Below, piece by piece: positions 55,496 through 64,000 of a DNA stretch of 64,000 nucleotides. A program made the translations under genes and the position numbers. The notes below the pieces were generated by a model, which was not told where the DNA came from, made no database searches, and saw only the letters and a list, made by a program, of their open reading frames with translations. This stretch comes from Ophioceras dolichostomum (taxonomy: Eukaryota > Ascomycota > Sordariomycetes > Magnaporthales > Ophioceraceae), in the NCBI GenBank assembly GCA_003049485.1, contig PYST01000154.1, forward strand, positions 2,237-66,236, given 5' to 3'. Position 1 is the first letter of the stretch; every line of letters starts with the position of its first letter.

Positions 55496-57034
55496 TCACC
55501 GACCGGGCCCGTAGTCTTCTCCGCCCTCCGTATCCCACTTCAGCCACCATTTCTCTCCAGGTGCGTAATCAACCCCGAAGTGCCGCAGTGGCTCCTCTGG
55601 TATCGGTACTCCCGTGGCCTTCCAGCGTCGGAAGATGATGGATTCGAACAGCTCCCAGAAGTTTGCTTCGTTCCCTGTGAGATTGTACAGGTCGTCTCGC
55701 CAATCCCGCTTGGTCTTGAGCTTGTTGATGATGGTGGCGGTGGTTGCATAGTCATCATCGACATCGACACTCCTGTCCGTAGGCTTCGCCCTTGTAGTAC
55801 GCCTCCACGCGCCATTGAGCGGGTCGAAGCCAGTGTAGATGATCTCATGCCACCGGGGGTTCTCTGGGTCGTATTCGGCCAGCCCTATCGTCGTCGGCTT
55901 GCCGATGATAGAGCCTCCTACGGCGTCGTCGGGGAGCTGCGAAGTAGGGGGCCTCTTGAGCCCATCCAAAGGTTTGAAGAGAGGCCCATGTTGGGGTTTC
56001 AAGATAGGCCCATCCAAAGGTTTGAAGAAGATAGGTGGTGTTTTCTTGTTGGAGCGTTTCTCGAGCTGCCGTTGGAACTCCTTGATGTCGTCGAGATCCC
56101 TGATGTCTCTGCTGGTGGATGGGGGGATCTCCTGCTGCTGCTGTTTCTGCTTCTGCCTCTCGTGCTCCATCTTCTGCTGGTACGCGTTCTCAAGCGTCAT
56201 GACGTGCATGTAGATCTCCTCTGGAGCGGCGGTGAGGATGGGAGAGGCGGCCCGCTTGGCCTTGGGCTTGTGAGCAGAGATCACGCCGGTCCCCTCGTGC
56301 TCGTACCCCGGAAGCGAACCATCAAGGTATGGCGGGAGAAACTCTGCCACCTCTGGGGGGTAAACAGGGGTCACAGGGACCACATCGGTCTCCACGTCCT
56401 CGTCCTCCAGAAGCGAACCATCAAAGAGGTATGGCGGGAGACCGTACTCTGGCCAGTTTACATCAAAGGGGTCCCTTCTGGGGTCCAATCGCTTGGTCAC
56501 CAACTTGCGCCTCTGCCGCCGCGAGAGCCGCCTCGTCGTCTTCGGCTCCTCCGCGGCGGACACGACAACGCCCGGCGTGGCCCCATCGACCTCGAGGTGG
56601 CGGTAGATGGTGGGCAGCTCTTCGTCGCGGGCCCGTTTGGGGGGATCATCCCAGTGCTCCCACGGGTAGTCTGGCCCTTTGTCGACCTCCTCGGGCTCGG
56701 CGTTGATGACGACGGGGACGCTGAAGGGCGTGGTGACGTTGATGGTGGTGGTCACGTTGAAGGTCACGTTGCCGTACGTGGTCGAGTTGGCGGGAACGGT
56801 GAAGATGGCTGCCTTGGGCCTCGGGTCCGGAGTGACTGGGTGGTCTTGCTCCCACATCCCCTGGGCCTGGACGCCTGCGGTGGGCTCGTCGATGAAGCCT
56901 TTGCCTCTCTTGGAGAGGCTCTCGAGGTGGGGCACCACGGCGCTGGCCGCAGGATCTATCTCGGCGATGAGGGCAGGCAGCGCCTGGACGGGCGCCGCCG
57001 CCAGGAGGGCTGCAGCGATCTGGATGGCGAGCAT
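55496..57034 (-). CDS. Secreted protein of unknown function with many dibasic sites
   Basis: A single-exon frame gives 512 aa from the ATG at 57034, chosen because it starts a clean signal peptide (MLAIQIAAALLAAAPVQALPA). In-frame ATGs further upstream would bury this peptide and lie close to, or before, a TATA-like element at 57255. The product has N-glycosylation sequons near the start (NST, NVT), then a Pro/Asp/Glu-rich body with many possible kexin sites (SKRGKG, PKRARD, TKRLDPRR, AKRAASP, EKRSNKK, TKRDWRD), two related LPPYL(F)DGSL segments, a duplicated FKPLDG motif, a Gln/Lys coiled-coil-like stretch, and a more globular acidic C-terminal part rich in Trp (WELFESIIFRRW, KWWLKWDTEGG). 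I do not recognise a family. The opposite strand is also open for about 2 kb, but without a signal peptide or motifs. Confidence 0.65.
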   Translation of the reverse strand: MLAIQIAAALLAAAPVQALPALIAEIDPAASAVVPHLESLSKRGKGFIDEPTAGVQAQGMWEQDHPVTPDPRPKAAIFTVPANSTTYGNVTFNVTTTINVTTPFSVPVVINAEPEEVDKGPDYPWEHWDDPPKRARDEELPTIYRHLEVDGATPGVVVSAAEEPKTTRRLSRRQRRKLVTKRLDPRRDPFDVNWPEYGLPPYLFDGSLLEDEDVETDVVPVTPVYPPEVAEFLPPYLDGSLPGYEHEGTGVISAHKPKAKRAASPILTAAPEEIYMHVMTLENAYQQKMEHERQKQKQQQQEIPPSTSRDIRDLDDIKEFQRQLEKRSNKKTPPIFFKPLDGPILKPQHGPLFKPLDGLKRPPTSQLPDDAVGGSIIGKPTTIGLAEYDPENPRWHEIIYTGFDPLNGAWRRTTRAKPTDRSVDVDDDYATTATIINKLKTKRDWRDDLYNLTGNEANFWELFESIIFRRWKATGVPIPEEPLRHFGVDYAPGEKWWLKWDTEGGEDYGPGR

Positions 57035-57254
57035 TATGGGCCTGTCAGATCTGGGCAAACAGAAGTGGCTCGCAATGTGGTTGGAGCGATAGTCCATAGA
57101 AGGTTCGGGGTTGAAAGAGATCGGGTCCAGAAGGGGGAGGGCAGAACTGGAGGTCCATCTATTATATACGAAGGTTCGAGCCTTTCCTGTGTTGACGCGC
57201 GGGCGCAAAATCTTTGTTCTCGACCTCGTCATGGACTCCTCAGACTTTGGCTGG

Positions 57255-57262
57255 ATATATAT
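57255..57262 (-). promoter_or_regulatory. TATA-like element
   Basis: ATATATAT lies about 220 nt upstream of the chosen ATG of the secreted orphan on the minus strand. Position fits a core promoter with a short leader; this is inferred, not shown. Confidence 0.35.
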
Positions 57263-59259
57263 GTTTTCCAACACGCCATCATCATAGACTACAGCGTGAC
57301 AGCGCAGAGGCCTCCCACTCCTAACGGTAAATTAGTCGCCGACGACATCGATCGATTTAGGACTCCAGTGTCCCACTATCCTCTCCCTCTCCTTTGTTGT
57401 TTAAGGCGGTCCAGATGCACTTCGGTAACCGGGCGCCACCAATGTCGCATACGTAGACGAAACTGCCGAATAGGAGGCTTCCATAACAGTTCCATTTCGC
57501 CACGGGCTGGCCTTATGGCACGAAGGTAGCCCATTGATATCGGAGGGTAATGATCTGGAACGAAGAGGTTCGTGAGTGAGTTTCATCGACTGCTTCAACA
57601 ATATCTCTCAGTCAGCCCCCACTGTTCCTACCGAAAGTGTCTCACCACTTCGATGTGATAGCTAACCTACCTAGAGGTCCTCGTGCGTTGATGTTGGTGT
57701 TGACGACTCCTTACAAGTAGATGTTTTCATCTTGCCCCTCGGTCTCCTGCAGACAAGCATCACGCCTCCGTCTGTGAGAGTCGGGCGCGCCACAATGTCA
57801 TCGTCATCGACGACATACTTGAGGGGCCATGGGGAGCATCGATAAGCTCTAATACCCAGCGCCCCGACCACAGCGGCTTCGATTAGCGGACTCGAGCGGC
57901 TAGTCACCATAGGAGACTGCATGCATGCAAAAGATGATCCGCCATGTTGATCCGAAGAGCTCTCTCGGCCCTAGCAATGTCCCGACGCGCGCTGTCAGCT
58001 TCTTGAATCTTCCTACCCTTGGGAGCGAGAATGTTTCTGCATTCATTTGGAGAGAGAAACGGAAGCACCCATATGCAGTACAGACCTGGAGTCGATTCCA
58101 AACTGGCGATCAGAGATCGTGATTCCTCACGCACTTGTGATTGCTCTGAATTGGACGAATTCTTGCCCGATAGCCAGTTGGGCCGTTTTCGATGGTGTGG
58201 TGGGTGGCCAGGAAGAAGGCCTCTGCAATCATGGAAACAGCCCACGGAGCGGCCCAGCTTTGCTCTTTCCTTCATGTCATCATTTCACGTTGAATGCTGC
58301 ATCGTCAGAGTAGAAAAGCACCGGACGTGCGTGTGCGCCACGCCGTCATGGAAATTTGCTGTTACCGGGCTTTCGTTTGCGACGGGAGAATTGATCTAGT
58401 GCCAGACGTCGAGTTAGGGTTGAATGGAGCTAGGATTTGGGTGCGGACCTCTCTCACCTTCATGCTCCTTCCCTGAAAATATCAGACGCACGCGGATGAA
58501 GCCCGCACAAACAGACCGTACCCAATTCGACCAACCTACGCAACCTCGACCTTTTCCCCCGCCCCCGCAGCCTACCCCCGGCGGCATTCCGTTGTATGGA
58601 ATAACGCCGAAATCCAGGGAAGTAGATGACTCCTTCACGATCCTCTATTCTTGTTTAAGGCTGATCTTTCTTGGCCGGCCTCAATTACGGTCAACCAACG
58701 CGGCCCTTCACGGACGTGCCCGGTTGGAGCTATGGGCCTGGATAGTGGTCACCCTCCGGGTCGGGTCACGATGGCCGGTACCCCGAGAGTGCATGGGCCG
58801 CCTCCGGGTCTGGCAGCGGTCAGAAGGAGTCATGAACCTCCCCCTTGCCTTACCTAGAACAGCCTTGACTTCTCTGCGGTCTCGGCGATAGCCCCGTCAG
58901 CTGCTCTTTTCTTCTTCGAATTACTCATCGTCCACGATCGGGGACTGGCAAGGCTAGGGCAACAGCAAGCAAGCTTCACGGAGAATCGTCCTGGCCGGGC
59001 TCCTGGCCCAGGGAGAATGACGCACCGACAATCACCTGTGCGGGCACAAGAACAACCTTGCATACAGAGCCAGCGTCGACGTTGCATTTGGGGGTTTCGG
59101 GCATAGCAAGATGCCTCTTCGGAGGAGAGAAATGACATTCACCGGCCATGTCGGTCCGGGCCCTGGTGATGGTGACTAGTAGACGAGACGAGACGAGACT
59201 ACGGGCGGCCTCATACCACAGAAAGATAAGGAAAGACACAGACAGGAGAGAAGAATGAA

Positions 59260-59268
59260 TATAAAAGG
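59260..59268 (+). promoter_or_regulatory. TATA box of the subtilase gene
   Basis: TATAAAAGG lies 177 nt before the ATG at 59445 and is followed by C/T-rich leader sequence. It is the best TATA match in the window and suits a regulated secreted-enzyme gene. Confidence 0.55.
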
Positions 59269-59444
59269 TTCCTAATTCCACGCAGCAATCTCCCCCGTGT
59301 GTCTGGGCCTAGTCGCCCTCGAGCTATCTATTGGTCTCGCTCTCGGAATACCCCCTATCCTATTCTCTACTGCCCCTTTCTCTCTTCGTATCCTTGACCC
59401 GACGAGCGCCACCGACAGCTCTGGGACGAGCTAACTCCCTAACC

Positions 59445-62400
59445 ATGATCATCTCAACAGTCCTTAAAGCAGTGCTTCTAGCAATATCAGCGGCGGCGCC
59501 GCTCTGCGGCGCACATGTGCTCCCACGAAACACACCTGGCGTGCCCGAGGCTCCGTTCGTCAACCCCGACGAATCACTCAAGGTTCCCGGCAGGTTTCTG
59601 GTGACTCTCAAGGCTGGCCACAGCGTTGATCAGCACTTCGCAGCGATCGGGGTCGACTTCCGGAAGATGAACGGCACGGACTTCAAGTACATCGATTCTA
59701 TCAACACCTATATGGTTACTACGGACGACAATACGATTCACCAAAAAGTACGACATGATCTCGGCGTGGAGGTTGTAGAGGGTACGTTGATATTAGATCC
59801 GTCCCCCACTGTTTCATCTGCCCATTCCCCCCTCCATCTCTCTCTCTGTCCCAGCTGCTTCGCTAACTTGGAGCACATCAACAGTGTCACACAACATCAA
59901 GATGGATTACGAGCCCGACGAGCGCATCTACGATCCGCCCAACCCCGGAAACGCCTCATTGTCCGTCAGCAAGCGATGGGACAACCTGACCATGAACGAC
60001 ATGGGCTTCTGGTACTCCGCGCAGATCTCGGCCGGGAGGAAGATCCCCGAGAAGATGGCGGTCGACCCGGCCTACCAGTACGTGACGACGAACAACCCGC
60101 TGCCCGGCACCGGCGTCAACATCTACATCCTCGACACCGGCGTCGAGCTCAAGCACAACTCCCTGAAGGTGCGGACCTTCCAGCCCGGCCAGGCCGTCAC
60201 CTGGTTCACCGGCGGACCCAGGACGAGGAACTTCCGGAGCTTTGCCACGGACGACGCCAGGGACCTGAAGGACGATGAGCGCTCGCCGTACGCGACTGAG
60301 AACATGGTGAGTCGTCTACCTACACAGTGTATACACGCTCCACTGTGCAGCCTTGCAGCCGATTCGCTGTCAGCTCGCTTTCAGCTCGAGATGGATGCAG
60401 ATCGCTTTTACACCTCCGGCTAATTATTTTTGAAATACTCCTTGTAGGCCGATACGATTGGTCATGGAACACATGTTGCTGGCGTTGCTGCTAGCTGGGA
60501 AGGAGGGGCAGCGATCAATGCATCCGTCGTCAACGTCAAGGTCCTTGGGAAGGGCGCGACCACTGAACACATCGCCCGTGGTAAGGAAAAGCTCCTAAAT
60601 GTGTCTGAATCGGCGGTATTGAATCAGCTGCTAACCTGGGCCGCCAGCCATCGTCGATGTGACGAACGAGCACATCGCGTTCAAGAAGAAACCGGTTCGT
60701 GCTATCTTTCTGCAAAAGCATGGGTCCTCGGCCTCCCTTCCCATTCCTCCTCTCCCCTATCCCCAAACGCCAACCAGAATCAAATCACAGAGACTAATTC
60801 CAAAATCTCCGATTTTGCCTCCCTTTTGCAGCCGCCTGGTTGGAAAGGCTCGGTCATCAACATGTCCTTCTGGGTCACACACAACCGAATCATCGAGGAA
60901 GCGTGCAAGTACGCCTACATGAACGGCGTCGCTCTCGTTGCCGCCGCTGGTAACGAGAATAAGGCCATCAGGCCCGAAGATGGACATGCTCCTTGCAGGT
61001 GAGCAGGCGCGGCTCTAACATGCCTCGATCACCAGCTCTTGATCCAGTCATCTAATCAACTGACGTCTAATCGCCACGAAACCACCCATCTAGATATCCC
61101 ACGGTTCTCTGTGTCGGCGCAACCGATATCGAGTACAATAAAGCGAGCTTCTCCAACATTGGGACAGCTATAAATGTCATGGCTCCCGGGAAAGACATGA
61201 TTGGTTCTCTGCTGGGAGGAGGATTCAGCATCAAAAGCGGAACTAGCAGTACGTTCTGTCACCATCTCCCTTTCCCACGCCCCGCCACAGCAAGCTCAAG
61301 GGCAAACCAGGACCTGCCCATCTACAACTAAGCACCTCAATGTCCATTTTCCGCTTTTTTGTCAAGACACTATCCAGTACTGACACGGGCTTATTACCTA
61401 CCTCCCAGTGGCCGCGCCAATCGTCTCCGGAATCATCGCCAACTTCCTCGGCTTCGAAGGCGCCGTGCTGTACGACGACACGGCCAAAATATACGACCGA
61501 CTGCTTGCCAACGCCCTGAACGGGGTAATCGGCAACCTGGCCGTGGCGCCCAACATGTTCGCCACCCTAGGCTTGCACCACCCAGACCGCGTCGACCCGA
61601 ACCCGTACTCGATCAAGACTGGATTCTGGGTCCCGCTGCCAGCGAACGCGGGCGCCGGTGCTGGGAGCAGCGGCAGCGGAGACGACAAGAAGCCACCCAC
61701 GGGAGGCTGTAACTCCCCGGCCGCGGGTGGCGATGGCACTGGTGGTCAGGGTGGTGGCTCGGGCGGTGGCAGCTCTTCGTCTGCAACTGGCGGTCATACC
61801 TCGGCCACTAGCGGGAGCGGCTCATCTGGTGGTGGTGGTACAGGAGCGGCTGGAGGCAACTCCGCTTCGTCAACGAGCAATGGCACTTCTCCGACTAGCA
61901 CCAACGACAAAGGCAACGGTAGCGGCCATACTACGACTGGCGGCGCCTCATCCACGATGCCCACGGCCGCCGGGGGTCCAAAATCTACCAATAACGACAG
62001 CGAGAAGCCCCAGACAGGCGGAAGCGGCCATGCGCCGAGCATCACAAGCTCTTCAACAGAAGGAAAAGCGATGTCCTCACCCACCACGGGCGGCAACGGC
62101 AGCAACGGCGGCGCCGAGGCCGGCGGCAGCAACATCTCGACGAAAACCATCACAACCATCTCTCCCATGGGCAGCGGCACTGGCACCCTCGTAGTAGTCA
62201 CAACAACAGTCACCGGCAACCCGTCCTCCTCAACTCCAGGGACAGCCAGCGGCGACGGCGGCAGCAACATCGTCATGACCAAAACCATCACAACCATTTC
62301 CCCCATCGGCAGCGGCACCGGCAAGCAAGTAACAGTCACCACAACAATCAGCGGCCCAGCCGCCTCCCAAACAGCCGCCGACGACGCCCTCCCAACCGGC

Positions 62401-63025
62401 CCGCTCTGCCACCTGAACATAACCGAGCTGAAGACCTGCGCCGACCTCTACACGAACCTCTACGCCCAAGTCTCCGTAACCGACCGATCCGGCAAGTCCG
62501 TCTACGTCTCCCCCGCCGACGAGCACCTCATCATCGACTCTAGGACAGGCGACTTCCCCACCGGCACTAACGCCCCGAAAAACGTCGTCGGCGTGTCTAT
62601 CAACGACCGCCAGCCCTTGAACCTGACGGGCGTCATCTGGCCCAACTGGCGGCTTGTTGTCATTGGCGAGCACGTGAATGACTACATACAGTTTTATCAT
62701 AATATCCCGGGCTTCAACGACGGGGACGCGTGGGTCGCGGGCAACGACTTCGCGGGGGGGAGGACAAATACGGGGGCGAGGTGCGTGGCGAATCGGGAGG
62801 GGTTTTATTGGCCGGGTGGGCAACCGAAGTGTGATGAGCAGATTCATGTGAGTTTTTTTTTTTTTGCTTTTCTTTATCATCTTTCTTCCCTTTCCTTTTC
62901 TCGTTTGCTTTTGCTCTTTATCGCTTTTCTTCAGAGCCTCTCACTGACTGGCTGGCTAACTGACACATACTTATGTGAAACCATAGACTCGAAAGTTCAA
63001 CTGCGTGTTCAATTGCGGTCGTTGA
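59445..63025 (+). CDS. Secreted subtilisin-like serine protease (S8) with long mucin-like tail
   Basis: Exons 59445-59781, 59885-60306, 60448-60580, 60648-60694, 60832-60998, 61094-61248, 61409-62847 and 62987-63025 give 912 aa. A signal peptide (MIISTVLKAVLLAISAAAPLCGA) is followed by an I9-type inhibitor propeptide (GRFLVTLKAGHSVDQHF) and the S8 domain: Asp 196 (YILDTGVEL), His 259 (GHGTHVAG), oxyanion Asn 323 (INMSF) and Ser 420 (GTSMAAP, completed across the exon 6/7 junction). About 60 residues separate Asp and His, longer than in proteinase K. After the protease comes a tail of some 440 residues: Gly/Ser/Thr-rich low complexity, two copies of a KTITTISP(M/I)GSGTG repeat, then a compact domain (LCHLNITELKTCADLYTN ... 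WRLVVIGEHVNDYIQFYHNIPG) ending in a Cys-rich segment whose last 12 residues come from the small exon 8 (FNCVFNCGR). The tail probably positions the enzyme on a wall or substrate. Confidence 0.95.
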
Positions 63026-64000
63026 TCTCCCTAACGGCATTGGACATTTCCTGTCCCTATTGTATTCATCCATCTGTTTTCATATTTCTTTTGGGAACTC
63101 GACCTTTCTGTTGTCCTTATTCTCGAATTCTGTATGATACCCCAACCTTACACCATCCCTTGCTAATTTTTACGAGGTAGATAAAACACTTTCTGTCCCG
63201 TCGAACAGTTTCCCAACGCCTTTTTCTCCCTATTTCATATCCGTTGTATATGCTTCCACTGGCCTTCAGTTTTTTTTCAATTCTCTTTATTTTCCCTACC
63301 TTAATGTGTATCCTCGCTGGAGCTTTGTTAAAGACCTGGTGCTTCTATTGTTTGACGTTCATATTACTGCTGATGAGTGCTCTAAGCTTTGGGAATGGCA
63401 AGTCGAGCCGACCACTTAGCAACTAGAGTAATGCACGGGAGCGATGGAAATGAAGTCCATATAAGTCAATCTTGGCTGTGCTATTTCTGTCCAGCGACGT
63501 GCCAGTGGCTGATTAGCCGCACATTCCCGGCTATGCGTGGAAGCTACGGAACATTGGTCTCCTAAGGGGCAAGGTCCCCTCCTACCAGGGCAGCAAACTG
63601 CCCACATGAGGCTCCCTCGGTGTGGTCCGAGATCAACATTACTATTCCAGGAACTGGAAGCCTCCCGTGACCGCAAAACGTGTCGGGATATGTCTTCCGT
63701 CTTCCGGGCTCTCCAGGGAAGGTGATGTCGATCATCAGATCAAGATCAAAGGCACATCTACGGGGGGCATCTATATCATGCAACAGACCCTTGAAATTCC
63801 TCTTCGTCGTACACATGAGACGTGCGAGCACTTCAAGACCCCAAGATCTGTCCGCGGCTGGTTTCCTCGAACGCTAAATCTGCGCGGCGCTACTACATTA
63901 CTCACCAGCCAACCTACGAGAGCTCCCATTGCTAGCAACGCCGGATGTCCCCGGGGTGTTTCTCAAAGGAACAAATTCTTGAGAAATGCTTCTTCGAATC
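63026..64000. other. Downstream flank of the subtilase
   Basis: T-rich sequence to about 63.35 kb fits the 3' flank. A minus-strand frame of 89 codons at 63562-63831 (including FPGEPGRRKTYPDTFCGHGR) reads somewhat like protein and could belong to a gene extending beyond the window, but no motif is recognised. Confidence 0.4.

Larger units (their letters stand above)
57035..59444. other. Divergent intergenic region, secreted orphan / subtilase
   Basis: 2.4 kb between the two start codons. No supportable gene. A 123-codon minus-strand frame at 57904-58275 has no recognisable motif. It should hold both promoters; TATA-like elements lie at each end. Confidence 0.5.

Noticed and set aside
55457..57529. 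690-codon plus-strand frame as the real gene
   Set aside because: It lacks a signal peptide, domain or sensible composition. The minus-strand product has a clean signal peptide, glycosylation sequons and a TATA-like element at a fitting distance.
57904..58275. 123-codon minus-strand frame as a transposase fragment
   Set aside because: A superficially helix-rich end suggested a DNA-binding domain, but no catalytic residues, terminal repeats or target-site duplication are visible.

Overview
The window is nuclear DNA of a filamentous ascomycete fungus, most likely a Sordariomycete. The evidence is the many short introns (about 45-360 nt, with gtaagt/gtgagt-type donors and yag acceptors), compact single-gene transcription units on both strands, and gene content typical of that group: an Osh3-like protein, Snf1, PNGase A, Nce102, a laccase and an S8 protease with a long tail. 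Intergenic DNA is rich in short tacctacc/taggtagg tracts. I see no operons, CRISPR arrays, rRNA, convincing tRNA, or intact transposon. The window opens on a run of 18 C, and a second C-run interrupted by 13 N lies at 50677-50714, so the assembly has gaps at C homopolymers.

Layout. 0-10 kb: an Osh3-type oxysterol-binding protein (+), a DUF92/TMEM19 membrane protein (-) convergent with it, and the AMPK/Snf1 kinase (+). 12.8-22.7 kb: a membrane-anchored PNGase A-like protein (+), eIF2 beta (-), a small Mim2-like outer-mitochondrial-membrane protein (+) divergent from eIF2 beta, and an Nce102-type MARVEL protein (+). 22.7-36.3 kb is gene-poor; the only gene I can support is a small conserved protein of unknown function at 28.1-28.6 kb (-). 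36.3-42 kb: a mitochondrial DUF1279/FAM210-type protein (-) divergent from an AIM24-family protein (+). 45.6-48.1 kb: a large low-complexity orphan (+). 48.9-52.1 kb: scattered coding-like fragments and the assembly gap, probably a decayed region. 52.3-63.0 kb: three secreted-protein genes in a row, a laccase (+), an orphan secreted protein with many dibasic sites (-) and a subtilase with a mucin-like, cysteine-ending tail (+).

How the genes relate. Most are unrelated housekeeping genes. Two groupings deserve attention. The eIF2 beta/MIM2 intergenic region and the first eIF2 beta intron carry several TGACTCA elements, the site bound by Gcn4/CPC1, which hints at a feedback link between general amino-acid control and eIF2 itself. 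The 52-63 kb block could act together outside the cell (oxidation plus proteolysis), but only co-location supports that.

Exon coordinates were deduced by eye from splice signals, phase and conserved motifs, and are stated in each entry. Family names come from recognised motifs, not from database searches.
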